NCBI GenBank assembly: GCA_017354895.1
Contig: CP071497.1
Span: forward strand, 1,860,001 to 1,924,000
DNA length: 64,000 nt
Source of the DNA: Podospora comata
Taxonomy: Eukaryota > Ascomycota > Sordariomycetes > Sordariales > Podosporaceae
Direction of reading: 5' to 3'
Below the pieces are notes generated by a model. The model ran no database searches. It saw only the letters and a program-made list of their open reading frames with translations, and was not told the origin of the DNA. Position numbers and translations under genes: made by a program. Below are positions 53,605 to 64,000 of this stretch, in pieces (positions within the stretch are counted from its first letter, which is position 1; every line of letters starts with the position of its first letter).

Positions 53605-55664
53605 ATGCGGTTCCTCCGCAACGACGTCGTCGCAGCCGTGCTGCTCTTGGCGCCCTTTTCGTTGGCTGCCCCTACCGAGTATAGCAAGAAGCTGCCTCAG
53701 TTCGCTACCATCATCAACCGTCGCCAGCTCAATGCCAACAACGCTACCTATGATTTCATCATCGCGGGTGGCGGTATTGCTGGCCTGACCCTTGCCGACC
53801 GCCTGACTGAGGACCCGAATGGTGTGTTGTCCGGACTTCTGTCTTGTCTCGCTATGGTCTTCTAATATCACCTTTACAGTCAAGGTCCTCGTCATTGAGG
53901 CTGGGCCCATCGACCCCGGTCTTGAGGGTATCCAGGTGCCAGGCTCATTCTCGCCTTGGTATTATTTCTGGCCGAATCTTTTGACCGTCCCTCAGACAGC
54001 TCTGAACAACAGAGTGATCGGGACAGTCAGCGGTCAGGTCCTTGGTGGTGGAAGTGCGATCAATGCCATGGTCTATGTGAGAGGTGACGCAGACGATTAC
54101 GACGCCTGGGGTTTCATGCAGCGCCGTGGCAACTCTTCGTTTTACGGCAACTCTTCAGTGAGCTCGAGCATGAGCTGGAACACTATGCTGCCTTACTTCC
54201 TGAAGAGCGAGAACTTCACAGCACCCGATGCTGCTTATGCTCTGGAGGCCAACATCACTTGGAACCCCGCTGTTCGAGGTACCTCGGGCCCTCTCAAGTA
54301 CACCTACCCTCCTTACTATTTCCCCGGCGCCGCCAACTGGTGGAATGCCGCGCAGTCGGTGGGACTTCCTCCCGTCGATGACCCTCTGTCTGGAATCAAG
54401 AATGGTAAGTCCGTTCAGCTGTTGTCTGGGTGCAAAACATACCCAAAAGTGAACTAACGCCGTCTTCCCAGGTATTTTCCCCATTCCGTCAGTACTCGAT
54501 GCGGATACCATGACCAGGAATTACGCCAAGATCAATCACCATGACAGGGTCAAGCAAGCCCGTCCTAACTACCACGTCCTCGCTGGCAACATTGTCGGCA
54601 AGGTCCTTTTCGATCCTAGCTGCAAAAAGGCCATCGGCGTGGAGTATCTCCCGACCAGCGGCGGGGCGGCCACCAACGTCTTTGCCTCCAAGGAAGTCAT
54701 CCTTGCTGCCGGCGGCATCAACACCCCTAAGATCTTGCAGCTTTCTGGCATCGGCCCCAAGAAGCTCCTCGACAAGTTCGGCATCAAGGTGGTCTCCAAC
54801 CTGCCCGGTGTAGGCCAGAATCTCCAGGATCAGCCCACTCTCACCGTCCCTTACACCTTTACAAACAACCTCACCCCCAACTCGGGTTCTCTTATGGCCA
54901 ATGCCACCTACAATGCCGAGCAGCGTGCTCTTTACGATACTGAGCGCAAGGGTGCATACACCATCATCAGCTCTCTCTCCACCAACATCGGCCAACTCTC
55001 CCTCAAGCAGGCCACCTCCGACTACCAGGCCATCATCGCCGCCGCCCGCGCCGCCAACCCTGCCGACTCTCTGCCCGCTGATGTCGATGCTACCGTTCTT
55101 GCCGGTTACCGGGTCCAGCGCGAGGCCATCCTCAACCAGTTCGAGGGCGACGTCGGCGTTGGAAACCTTCACTGGGGCACCTCCGACAACGCGCTCGTCT
55201 ACCATCTCAAGCCCCTCAGCCGCGGCACCGTCGAGATTGTCACCACCGACCCTCTCGTCAACCCCGCGATTGACCACCGCACAGCCACCGACCCTATCGA
55301 CTTTGCCGTCTACACTGCCCTCTTCCGCAAGAACAGGGAGCTGTTTGCCGCCCCTGACATGCAGGTTCTCGGCCCTGCCGAGGGCGCCCCTTTTGCCGCT
55401 GCCACGACTAACGAGGAGATCATCGAGGTCATGCGTGACCAGATCAACCCCTCGAATGCTCACCAGTGCTGCACTGCCGCCATGTTGCCCAAGTCCCTCG
55501 GCGGTGTTGTCAACAGCGAGCAGAAGGTTTACGGCGTCTCGCGTCTCAGAGTCGCTGACATTTCGTTCTGGCCCATGCAGACTGCTGGTTCTCCTCTGGG
55601 GACCATGTATGCGGCCGGTGAGAGGCTTGCTGACATGATCAAGGCCGAGTATGGTCTTGCGTAA
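53605..55664 (+). CDS. Secreted GMC oxidoreductase (AA3-like)
   Basis: Three exons (53605-53821, 53880-54404, 54472-55664) give 644 residues. A signal peptide is present (VVAAVLLLAPFSLAAP). FAD binding is shown by YDFIIAGGGIAGLTLADRL, then GGGSAINAMVYVRG and LAAGGINTPKILQLSGIGP, a GMC signature. The C-terminal domain keeps the first catalytic His in NAHQCCTAAMLP. The usual second active-site His or Asn, in the GHPQST-type motif, seems to be Ser (AGSPLGTMY). GMC enzymes oxidise alcohols or sugars with oxygen or quinones. Many N-glycosylation sites fit secretion. The substrate is not predictable. Confidence 0.9.
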
Positions 55665-56182
55665 GTTGTCCTTGTGTAAAAGTAGTGGGAAGGGAGATTT
55701 TTTGTACATCAAGCTATAGAAATGAATAGATCGTAAACCAGCCCGTCGTTTTCCAACCCCGCCTTTCAGCAGACCTTGACACGGCAACTTTGCAACAGAG
55801 TACTCTCTAGGACATTCGCAAAGGTAACAAGAGCGTGTGAGGCTAGGATTCATTGCTGTTATCATATTGCTTAGGTGCGTACCAAATACCTGCGGTTGTA
55901 CAGTCTCCATACACCCCCCAAACGCCGTTAATGCCGCCGCCCACCACCGCCCACCACCGCCACCCCTGATCTGTGTAACATCTGCAATGCGTAGATGACT
56001 ACTACCCCACGAACACAGCCCAGCCCTCGCTCCGTTTGTGTCCACAAAGGTGTGTCTTGTTGAAATGCGAGGAAAGGCCAGAAGCTCGCATGGTCGGTTT
56101 GAATAACTGATCATGTACAATAAATATGGAATCCAGTGAGTAGTGATTTCTAAGTTAGGGTTGCTGTCATAGCAGTGCTGTA
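55665..56182. other. Convergent gap between GMC and sulfurtransferase genes
   Basis: About 520 bp holding two 3' ends. A short tandem of CCACCGCC units lies near 55930-55960. TTAGGGTT occurs at 56155-56162, here without an obvious promoter context. No gene was seen. Confidence 0.4.
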
Positions 56183-57285
56183 TCACTCGCTGTGTTGCTC
56201 CACGGTGCGAATCAGCGAATCTGAGGGCTTCACTCTCTGGGCCCATTCCCTGCGACGTCAAAGTTAGCAACATCAACCAATTAACGAATACACCTCGGGC
56301 AAGAAACTCACGTCCAGCTCCCGTCGTAGACCTTCCTTGTCTCTGGAGAGCCATACTGGGCCTCGTTGAGCGCCGTCTCGAGCACACATGCTGTTACTCC
56401 CGTGCCACAACTGGAGATGATGGGTTTTGCCGGGTCAACGCCCTTTTCCTTGAAAACCTGCTTCAGCTTGTCTACAGGAAGGAAGGCCTTGGTCTGGGGA
56501 TCCAAGACAGCGTCAAAGGGAATGTTGATGGAGCCGGGCATGTGTCCCGAAGCAAGCCCCGATCTTGGCTCAGGGTCCTTGCCGGACCAACGGCCATATG
56601 ATCTCGCATCCAGAATTTGGACGCCCTCAGCGCCCTCCTTGTTGTAATCAAGAGCTACCTCTCGCACATCCTCAAAGTGTGCCACTTTCGCTTCGTCCAT
56701 TTCGGGGATGGGGTACGTGCCGCACTCGACAGTCCATACATTCCCCGACTCAGTTGGCAGACCCTGTTCTACCCATAACCTGAAGTTGTTCAAAATATGC
56801 ACCCGTGGGTGGCCAAACGTCTTCAATGTCCAGCCGACTCGGGGCGCACTGAAGATTCCCAGCTCCTTGCTATCGTATACAACCACTGTGTCCTCGTGGC
56901 GGATGCCCAGCTCGCTCATGGCCGCAGCGAAGCCTTTTGGGGTTGGGAGCATGTGTGGGTATTCGCTGTGCTTGTCGATCACCCTGTCCAGATCAAAGAA
57001 CCGGGCTTTTGGAATTCGCTTCTCTCGAAAGACGTCGATACCTGTCCGGCCTTCCGGGTCGTTTGGCAGAAACCACGAGGCACACAGAGGAATAACGCGG
57101 GGCTCGGACGAGATGGGCGAAGGAGGGGCCTTCTTGAGGGCTTCGGCAAGTTCTTGGGGAGTCACAAGATAGCTGGAAAAAGACCGGCGCACCCCCGCGA
57201 CTTTGGCGGCTGGCTGACGAAGCTGCTGCGAGCCAGATCGAGGCAGCGAAACCCGTAAAGGGCGAAGTATAAAGAGAGAAGCCAT
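56183..57285 (-). CDS. TUM1: Mitochondrial thiosulfate/3-mercaptopyruvate sulfurtransferase (two rhodanese domains)
   Basis: Two exons (57285-56312 and 56249-56183) give 346 residues. The N-terminus is a clear mitochondrial leader, Arg-rich without acids (SLFILRPLRVSLPRSGSQQL, ending near RRSFSS). The first rhodanese domain is the inactive type and runs from RIPKARFFDLD to GIFSAPRVGW. The second carries the active-site loop with Cys in SSCGTGVTAC, near residue 297. This CG(S/T)G loop is typical of mercaptopyruvate sulfurtransferases rather than of classical CRKG rhodaneses. The last exon encodes EWAQRVKPSDSLI and on to the stop. The yeast homologue Tum1 passes sulfur to tRNA thiolation. The N-terminal ATG 57285 was preferred over upstream codons because it starts the leader. 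Confidence 0.9.
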
Positions 57286-57892
57286 GGTGGCAGTGTCAAT
57301 TGGTGCAGTCGCGGAGGATTGGTCTGGTTCTCTGGAGGGGGAGATTTGTGCTTGTAGTTGGAGATGTTTGAGCACGATAAGCGAGCGCCAAGCAGCTGCT
57401 TGAACACTCGAACGATGCCGGGCTTTTGGCTCGTTTCTGTTCCCGAGAAACTGCTAGGATTCCCTGCACCCGTAGCCGTGACGGGGCCAGGAGGGACGAC
57501 TGGTTTCCAAGGACAGGCGTTGTCTTGGAGAAAGACAAGTGGGAGAGATGCGTGGTGACGACCCTAGGTTTCTGTAGGTGCGGGGTCCAGGACTTGGTTC
57601 TTTGTTGTTGAAAGCTGCTTGGGGGGAAGAGGTGGTCGGGGATTTGGAGAGGGAAACTTTTGAAATTCCTGGGGAGGGTCGAGGAGCTTGGGCCACAGCA
57701 AGCGCCCAATTACGCCATGACCCACTAACACTTGGCTGCCGTTGCAGGGAGAACTGATAACGGCGGCGCCAGCACCTCTCCCGCTCTCAACGTCGGATGA
57801 GAGACTCCATAGACACTCCAACAGAGACTACCAACAACTAAAACGACCCTATAAGCCACCGGATTGTTAGACTCGCCGGAAACCTGCCAGCG
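57286..57892. other. Divergent promoter of the sulfurtransferase and APC11 genes
   Basis: About 600 bp between two divergent start codons. No distinctive element was recognised. Confidence 0.4.
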
Positions 57893-58373
57893 ATGAAGGT
57901 CAAGATCAAGAGGTGGAATGGGGTCGCGACATGGCGATGGGATCTTCCCGAAGATGATCTTTGCGGTATCTGCCAGAACCCCTTTGACAACACATGCCCT
58001 GCCTGCAAATATCCCGGCGATGACTGCATCCTTTGTGAGTTCCACACAGCCTGCGGCTATCAGCGGAATGGCGTTTGTTGACTGTGTAACCCAAAGTATC
58101 TGGAAAATGCGGACACAACTTTCACATGGTGAGCAGATGGAGAAGCATTCCTGAATGGAGCCGGCGGTTGTACTGATATTGGCTTGCAGCACTGCATTCT
58201 GGAGTGGATGAAGCAAGACTCAGCCAAGGGACAATGTCCGATGTGCCGACAGAGTAAGCTCGTGGGTTGCCCTTTCTTGCAGCAATTTGTCTAACATCAT
58301 GGTAGGGTTTGAATGGGCCGACCAAACGAACCAGACGATGAGGGATGCAGCACAGGCTTTGGCCAGTGTGTAG
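57893..58373 (+). CDS. APC11: Anaphase-promoting complex subunit 11 (RING-H2)
   Basis: Four exons (57893-58034, 58097-58128, 58190-58253, 58306-58373) give 101 residues. The start MKVKIKRWNGVATWRWDLPE matches human and yeast Apc11 closely. RING-H2 ligands are visible in CGIC, CPACKYPGDDC, GKCGHNFHMHC and CPMCRQ. The second exon is only 32 bp and carries the first His of the ring. Apc11 with Apc2 is the catalytic core of the APC/C ubiquitin ligase, which triggers anaphase and mitotic exit. The C-terminal extension after CPMCRQRFEW adds about 17 residues compared with the human protein. The call is firm. Confidence 0.95.
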
Positions 58374-59006
58374 GTTATCGACTTGTCGGTGCCATGCTAA
58401 GTTTTACCTTGGGGCATTTTGCATTGGGCGGCGTTTAAGAGGAAGTACTTCTACATGGTTTTCATGCTTTCTTCCTCGCCGGTAACATGTACATATATTT
58501 ACATCCATTTCGGCGTGAGGCTGATAAACTCCTATCATCCCAAGAATACACTGTTTTCAGCTGCCCCCAAACGAGGCGGGCGGGTGGGCCGTCCATCGCC
58601 CCGTTTTCAGCTCGTACCCTTGACTTAGCGTCACATGCTTGATCACCGGATAGGCGTGCGTCCAGGTCGGTAGATAAGATAAAGGGAATGCGGCGATCTC
58701 GTTGACAGCTCCAACTGCCTGCATTGCCATTGCTGCATAGGTCCAACCCGCAAAGCCAACCTTTGTCTTGTCACACATCTGTCACCCAGGATTGACCAGT
58801 AGCGTTTTGTTTGCTTTTCTGTTGAATACTCCGCGTGATGGATTGAGGTTCTGCCTAGGCGTCTCAAGGCTGCCCATTTCCCCTGACCTGGTCTTCGCAA
58901 GCAATATGCCACATCGAAACGCGCTTTCTCTATCTCTCTATCAATTCCCGCTCGCTGTTAGATTCCCATCTAGCCTACCAAGCCAGAACTATAGGCAAAA
59001 TCAGTC
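58374..59006. other. Intergenic region downstream of APC11
   Basis: About 630 bp with the APC11 3' end and the promoter of the next gene. No coding region or element was recognised. Confidence 0.4.
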
Positions 59007-59933
59007 ATGACCGGTCCCGCTTTCGAACGACCCAGCTCCGCTGCTGCAGGTTACCACGCCTCTTCCATCCCCCCGAGCCCGCGTCCATCTGTCACTGGCA
59101 GGGCCAGCAGATCCAGTCTACGTCGCGACCGGGATAGCCATGATTCCGGCGCCTATCCACGGCCTGCGTCTGCAGCTCTCTCACATGGGACATCTCATGA
59201 TGAACCCATGTACCGTCCGCCATCCTCCTCCTCTCCGCCACAACCGCAGCCTGCGCCCCAACCGACATTCTCCCCGCCCTTTGTGCTCCTCACTTCCATC
59301 TCGCATGCTTCGAGCAGGCAGACCATTCACCATCCGGCGGTTCGGTACATTTTTGCCGATGACGATCCAGAGATCTTGTCTGCCGAGCTGACGCAGTACC
59401 ACTACACAAAACAAGACGGCAGCGAGGATAAAACTGGTCCCGGTCACCGTGCCGTCATCATAGATATGGATCAACGAGAGGGCGATATTGGGTTTGAAGT
59501 AGCCTGGGCAAGCAGCCTATCGCCTGACTGGGCTGTCACATCGGCAAGCATGGCCAAGATGGACGGCGGCGGTGGGGGACTGGTATTAAAGGTACAAGGA
59601 ATGAGCCTCGAGCCGCCCATATCTTTGGCCGCTTCATCAACAACGGGAAAAATGCAGGCTTCTGAAGCTGGTGATATGCACTCTTCCGGTGCGAGCGGTG
59701 AAGGGCAGCAACGCCGTCCCCAGCCAAAACAAAGCCCATCATCGTCAGATGAATATGCAGCGTTGCTCCAGGACTTTGAGAAGCGGATGGCGGTTCTACG
59801 GAAGGTGGCTGAGGTGGGTGCAGAGAGACAGCGAATAATGCGGGAGCATGATCATGGTGACATGGCTCCTGAGGTCTCAGCGGGCCATCAATTTGCTCCT
59901 ACAGTTGAGGGCTCAGACCGCTTGCAAGATTGA
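59007..59933 (+). CDS. Conserved-looking fungal protein of unknown function
   Basis: One exon encodes 308 residues from ATG 59007. The first ~90 residues are disordered (Ser/Pro/Gln). An ordered core follows at about 90-205, with FVLLTSISHASSRQTIHHPA and VRYIFADDDPEIL, which recalls ascomycete hypothetical proteins from memory. A probable helix near residues 250-280 (EYAALLQDFEKRMAVLRKVA) may form a coiled coil. No catalytic motif is visible. A single long frame with this ordered core supports a real gene, though no function can be given. Confidence 0.75.
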   Translation: MTGPAFERPSSAAAGYHASSIPPSPRPSVTGRASRSSLRRDRDSHDSGAYPRPASAALSHGTSHDEPMYRPPSSSSPPQPQPAPQPTFSPPFVLLTSISHASSRQTIHHPAVRYIFADDDPEILSAELTQYHYTKQDGSEDKTGPGHRAVIIDMDQREGDIGFEVAWASSLSPDWAVTSASMAKMDGGGGGLVLKVQGMSLEPPISLAASSTTGKMQASEAGDMHSSGASGEGQQRRPQPKQSPSSSDEYAALLQDFEKRMAVLRKVAEVGAERQRIMREHDHGDMAPEVSAGHQFAPTVEGSDRLQD

Positions 59934-60459
59934 GACGAGAGAGATACGAGCGTCTGTAGCTACTGGCTTTTCTGGAGCTGTTATATGGCTTGGGCGCGTC
60001 ATCAGTTTGAAATGGCATGGCCGTTTGCCAGTCATCATCAGAATTGGTGTATGGGGGCCGTTCGGCATTATTTTATATGGGCGGATTGATAGTCCGGTAA
60101 TCAATACGAAAAAAAGTGTATTAAACCCCTTTGCTATGCTATGACAAAGCATTGGCTTCAAAAGCTATCGTGACCAATGCCATTTAACCTTGGTATCCCA
60201 TAACGACACAGACTGTGTTAACGACCTATACTCCTCCCTGGAAACAAAACAAATGTATACAGAATCAAGGACAATCCATGCCCCTGGTTTATAACGAGAA
60301 CCCACCCGGTACCGATTACGACATGCAAATGACAAGCCAACAAGCTTTCCAGGCGCCTCGGCGCAGCTCATCACCAACACAAACATGGATGCGTTGGGTT
60401 GAGGACTTGTTAGCAAGTCATCTTCCTATTATTTATGAATTGAGGGCTTGAGAACCCTT
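59934..60459. other. Convergent gap before the syntaxin gene
   Basis: About 530 bp with two 3' ends. No gene was recognised. Confidence 0.4.
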
Positions 60460-61973
60460 TCAAGAGCCATCAGATCCCACATCCCACTCAACAACAAATC
60501 GCTTGTGCATGGGTTGATCTGGCACTCTGTTTAGCCGCCTCCTCGAGATCTGCGAGAGTTGACCGCTTGGCTCGCCAGCGAGTTTGACGGCACGAGCATC
60601 GTTCATATGAAGATCATCGAAAACGTTTCGTTCAAAGATGCTTCGTTTCTGTTCGGCAGCCGGAGTAGGGGCAGGAGTAGGAGCAGGGGCAGGGGCGGTG
60701 GCCGGAGCGGCCGGAGCTGGGGCTGGCTGTCTTGTTATCATCACATAGGCCACAACAGCCACAACGATAATGACAATAATGGCGACTAGTCACTCTTGTC
60801 AGCACCAAACTTTCACCAAGGGGGCATGTTTTTCAGGGGTGGCAACGTACCGCAGATGCCGAGGCAAATCCACTTCTTCTTGCGCGTTTTCCTGGCGGTT
60901 GTTACGGCCACCACGAGCTCGTCATTCGCCTTGACCATATCCTCTGCGGCCTGCTCGGCGTGCTGGTCGATCTGCATGACGACCGCTTCTTGCTTCACCA
61001 GCAACTCTTGCATCTCCTCCATGAGCTCCACAAGCTCGTTCAACCTCTTCTCCACTTCCAGCATCTCCTGGTGGCGCTGCCGCACTGCTGCCAGGACAGA
61101 GCTCGCCTGACCGGAGCGGTTGCTTTGCATAAGTGCCTGCGAGAAGACGGCGGGCTCGCTGTCCACCATCCGACGCATCTCAGTGTCGCTAATGTCTCCC
61201 TTCACGATGCGGATTTGACGTTCTGTCTGATCTCGTATCCTCTTCCTGTTCTCGCCCTCCAGCGACTGGAATTTTTGAATGGCAGCCTGTACCTGTCGCT
61301 CGACCAGCCCGACCTGCCTGTTGTTTCCCCCTAGCTGGTGGTCGTCGGTCTTGACGTCCCGAACACGGTCCTTCAGCGCCCTGAACCGGTCCATAATGTT
61401 TGCCGTTAGAGTATCGATTTCATCTCGGATGGCCCCTTGGTTTGTCGCACCCGATAGCTTTACCTGGAGATTGGAAAACTTGTCTAGAAGGGCTTCGAGG
61501 CTGCGAACATCGTTGCTGATTTCGGAGCATTTTTGGAGGATCGAACTCTGGGTTGGTCTAGAGGAGGATGTGGGGAGCGAGTTCATCTCGACGTTGGCTA
61601 TCGCGCCTTTGGGGTTAGAAAATCAACTTGTCCAGCAAAGGTCGTAGCTGCTTAGAACTCACCCGCATTACGGTCGTCGAAAGGATTGCTGTAGCCGCTG
61701 GGGCTATTTCCTCCACCATATCCGCCCTGGCCGTAGCCGCCGCCACCACCACCTTGATTATAGGGGTTGTTGTTTGGGTTGTACCCTGCGTACTGAAAAC
61801 AAGCAGTTTGGTCAGCAATCTGTCTCAACAGCAGTAAGGAACTGCAAAGAATGTTTCAGGGGCCCTGCGCTTGGCATACTCAACCACGAGGGCATATGAG
61901 ACGTGGAGAGTCCTAGAGCATCGGTTCCCAAGTTCATAAATGGCAAAAAGTGACAGCATATACTCACACTCAT
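60460..61973 (-). CDS. SSO1: Plasma-membrane syntaxin (Sso type t-SNARE) with an extra C-terminal tail
   Basis: Four exons (61973-61968, 61792-61663, 61606-60851, 60785-60460) give 405 residues. The first exon is just ATG AGT, and the protein starts MSYAGYNPNNNPYNQ. A Gly-rich N-terminus is followed by the three-helix Habc region (QSSILQKCSEISNDVRSLEA). The Qa-SNARE motif follows (RLNELVELMEEMQELLVKQ), with the zero-layer Gln, and then the membrane anchor (KKKWICLGICVAIIVIIVVA). Syntaxins normally end there. Here about 90 more residues continue in frame: a Pro-Ala run, then KRSIFERNVFDDLHMNDARA and on to the stop. Sso proteins drive exocytosis at the hyphal tip and plasma membrane. The tail would lie outside the cell. 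Confidence 0.88.
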
Positions 61974-63321
61974 GTTGTTTGTTGTAGGAGCGCAAAGAGC
62001 CTGCTCGCAAGGGCTATGGGGAAAGTGGAGGGGAGGGGAGCGCGGTGGGAGGCGCTCGGTACCCTATTCGCGAGTGTAATGAGGTTGGGTGTGGTGTGGT
62101 GTTGACGGTGGTAGTAGTCTGTGTAGGATGATATTGCTGGCACAAAAGAAACCACGCTGGAGGAGAGGGTATCGAGATCGCGAAAATGAACAGGGAAAAC
62201 ACAAGCGCCAAAAATTGAAAAGAAGTTCAAACAGGGGACATAAAACGGCGGTGGGCACGGCTGTGTTAATGAATGGTAGCTTTTCAGGCGAAGGCCATCA
62301 GACACCAGAGGAATCTCAGGAGGTCGGCCCAAACGAGGTTAGCGGGTTTGTGGCGCGGTCTCACGTTTGCTCGCAGAACAGCCGCTCGCTCGCGTCGGGA
62401 TCATGAACCCCTGCTCTGGAACTGTTAAAGGTTGCAGTGGATCCTACACCGAGTACCTACCTTTGCCATTTTCCTTTCTCGCAACGGCAATTGTATGAAT
62501 ATGCATGGGATGATTGGTGGAATAGGCTGTATGTAATAACCAGCACCAGATGTCCCGGACGGCCATTCCCCAGGTCGAGGTCTGAATCGAGTGCGAATCA
62601 CGGTCAACGACTGGGTCTCGATTCTCGAGGGGATCACCAGTGAAGTGGGTCGCTGATTTGAAGCGCTTGGCTGGTTACGAAGAGCCGTCTTGGCAAGAAG
62701 CAGCTTAAATCCAACGCAGGCCGGGGCAGGCTCGGCAGCAAAAACCGTTTCAGAACGGCGATCGTCAGGCACGCTCAATCGTCAAACAGACATCGGCCCC
62801 GTGCTCAGTATGAAAGCGACGACAATGTCACTGTCTTGTCATGGCTCTTTTTGCTGTCCAACCCCTCCAACGAAGCCGTCATCATTCCTTTGATACTTAT
62901 CCCAACAGAGCACGCTTTCCGAACCCAACTATAAACACCTGCATGCTGCACGACTCAGCCCCAACTATGGCGTGGGCGGCTCAGTGCCGTTACCCCACCG
63001 CGGGGAAAGGAATGGGGAGTGTACAGCACAAGGCCCTCTTGAGGACCGCCGCTTGGGCTCGGGGCCTGGTGTGCGGAAAACAGTCAAGACATCGTGGCCA
63101 GGGCGGCCGAGTTTGGGCCTCTTCTATCGGCACCTTTTCGGGTTGCTGCAACATCACAAGCATCTTCTGGCGTACAGACTGAATCTCAATTTACGAAACA
63201 TGCCTCTGTCAGTAGCGGTAAACATCTAGCCGATTAAACCACCAAACTACCTCCCGCCGCTCTGTAAAGCACCCCAAACCATGCCCAGCCAAGAACCGGT
63301 GCCCCCTTTCTCAACGTCAAG
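61974..63321. other. Intergenic region between the syntaxin and MEMO-family genes
   Basis: About 1.35 kb with the syntaxin promoter, C/T-rich just before its ATG, and the MEMO-family 3' end. Short frames at 62437-62893 and 62841-63229 overlap and have no domain. Confidence 0.4.
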
Positions 63322-64000
63322 TCAGACTACCGCATAAGCAGAGGCATAGCTGACGCTGAAGTCGAAGCTCTTCTTCACCAAATTGCTTCTCTGGTACTGC
63401 ACAAATTTGAACTTTCCTTTTCCATCGACGGCTTCCAAGGCTGCCATGATTACACCAATTGGATGCCTGCCGCAGACTGTGTTGTGGCTATCCTGAACCA
63501 CCTTGTAGAATTCACTATGCTCACCAGACTCCACGGCATCCATGGCCAACTGGTCCAGCACTTTGATGACATCGTGGATCTCAGGCTCTCCAGAACTGAT
63601 GCCGAGTTTGCTCCAATCTGGCGGGGTGACGTTCAGGACTTCGTGCCGCACACCCTTGGACCGTGGCGCGTCCATGTCACGAATCGCACCGTCAGAAAAA
63701 TGAGGTCTGTAGCTGAATCGGGATCCCCAGTGACAGAAATCGGACGAGACGATCCAGGCTGTGGTGGGGTCCTTCAGGTACGAGGACAGCAACTTTCCAA
63801 AGGCCTTTTCTTCTTCGGCAGATCCATCGCCCACGAGTATCGGAACTATGGGCGGGTACTTTGTGCTGTCGTCTCCGAAGGTCTGCTGAAGTCTCTTCCA
63901 GAGGAACGGAACGTGCATTTCCAGAGAATGTTCATCGACGTCTCGGCGGGCGGGTATATCGGTGAACTTGCCCGTTTCCCTCAGCTCGTTTACCGTGTTC
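63322..64000 (-). CDS. MEMO family protein, partial (start lies beyond the window)
   Basis: The last 225 residues are visible; the gene runs off the right edge. The family marks are present: DEHSLEMHVPFLWKR, then SSDFCHWGSRFSYRP, with the metal-site His and the preceding Asp, and HNTVCGRHPIGV with the conserved Cys. The C-terminus ends in SYASAYAVV. MEMO proteins resemble extradiol dioxygenase-like folds and act in redox or cell motility signalling in animals; the yeast homologue is Mho1. The visible metal-site residues appear kept. Confidence 0.88.
   Translation of the reverse strand, partial: NTVNELRETGKFTDIPARRDVDEHSLEMHVPFLWKRLQQTFGDDSTKYPPIVPILVGDGSAEEEKAFGKLLSSYLKDPTTAWIVSSDFCHWGSRFSYRPHFSDGAIRDMDAPRSKGVRHEVLNVTPPDWSKLGISSGEPEIHDVIKVLDQLAMDAVESGEHSEFYKVVQDSHNTVCGRHPIGVIMAALEAVDGKGKFKFVQYQRSNLVKKSFDFSVSYASAYAVV

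Noticed and set aside
54489-56387. 632-codon minus-strand frame overlapping the GMC gene
   Set aside because: It is the antisense shadow of a codon-biased gene. The GMC motifs on the plus strand are unambiguous.

Overview
The window reads as nuclear DNA of a filamentous ascomycete, most likely a Sordariales species close to Podospora or Neurospora. The reasons are compact genes with short GT-AG introns (about 54-90 bp, often with a CTAAC-like branch site), fungal protein families throughout, and a complete quinic acid (qa) catabolic cluster of the Sordariomycete type. The qa-2, qa-3 and qa-4 proteins look more Podospora-like than Neurospora-like to me, but that is recollection and not a search. 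No transposon, virus-like element, CRISPR array or rRNA gene was seen. There is one tRNA gene.

Layout. 0.9-2.7 kb holds an F-box protein gene. 5.0-7.7 kb (minus) holds a large disordered protein with a coiled coil and a C-terminal 16-residue tandem repeat. 8.7-9.6 kb holds a membrane-anchored cytochrome b5-domain protein. 9.9-12.6 kb (minus) holds Nbs1/nibrin. 13.0-15.0 kb (minus) holds a TAP-like alpha/beta hydrolase. 16.1-16.6 kb holds a four-helix MARVEL-type membrane protein. RPS30 and RPS2 follow at 17.1-19.2 kb. A gene-poor stretch of about 6.7 kb (19.2-26.0 kb) contains only a degenerate WSC-domain reading frame. A Gpr1/Fun34/YaaH acetate or ammonium transporter (26.0-27.2 kb), an Osm1-type fumarate reductase (28.5-30.0 kb) and tRNA-Thr(AGT) (30.3 kb) come next.

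The qa cluster fills 30.8-46.2 kb in the order qa-y, qa-1S, qa-1F, qa-3, qa-4, qa-2, qa-x. It encodes uptake of quinate (qa-y), oxidation to dehydroquinate or dehydroshikimate (qa-3), dehydration of dehydroquinate (qa-2) and conversion of dehydroshikimate to protocatechuate (qa-4). Control is by the Zn2Cys6 activator qa-1F and the AROM-derived repressor qa-1S, with the inositol-phosphatase-like qa-x alongside. Three divergent pairs share promoters. Two of these promoters carry an exact match to the 16-bp QA-1F element known from Neurospora, at 36242 and 44486. Relative to the N. crassa order, the qa-y/qa-1S/qa-1F block is inverted.

The right part holds housekeeping and secreted-enzyme genes: the JIP5 WD-repeat protein (minus), a GH18 chitinase, a small membrane protein (minus), an alpha/beta hydrolase gene with one internal stop (minus), a secreted GMC oxidoreductase, a mitochondrial thiosulfate/mercaptopyruvate sulfurtransferase (minus), APC11, an unknown conserved-looking protein, a plasma-membrane syntaxin (Sso type, minus) with an unusual tail after its membrane anchor, and a MEMO-family protein (minus) cut by the right edge.

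All exon boundaries were derived by eye from splice signals and reading-frame continuity. Family names come from motif recognition, not database searches.
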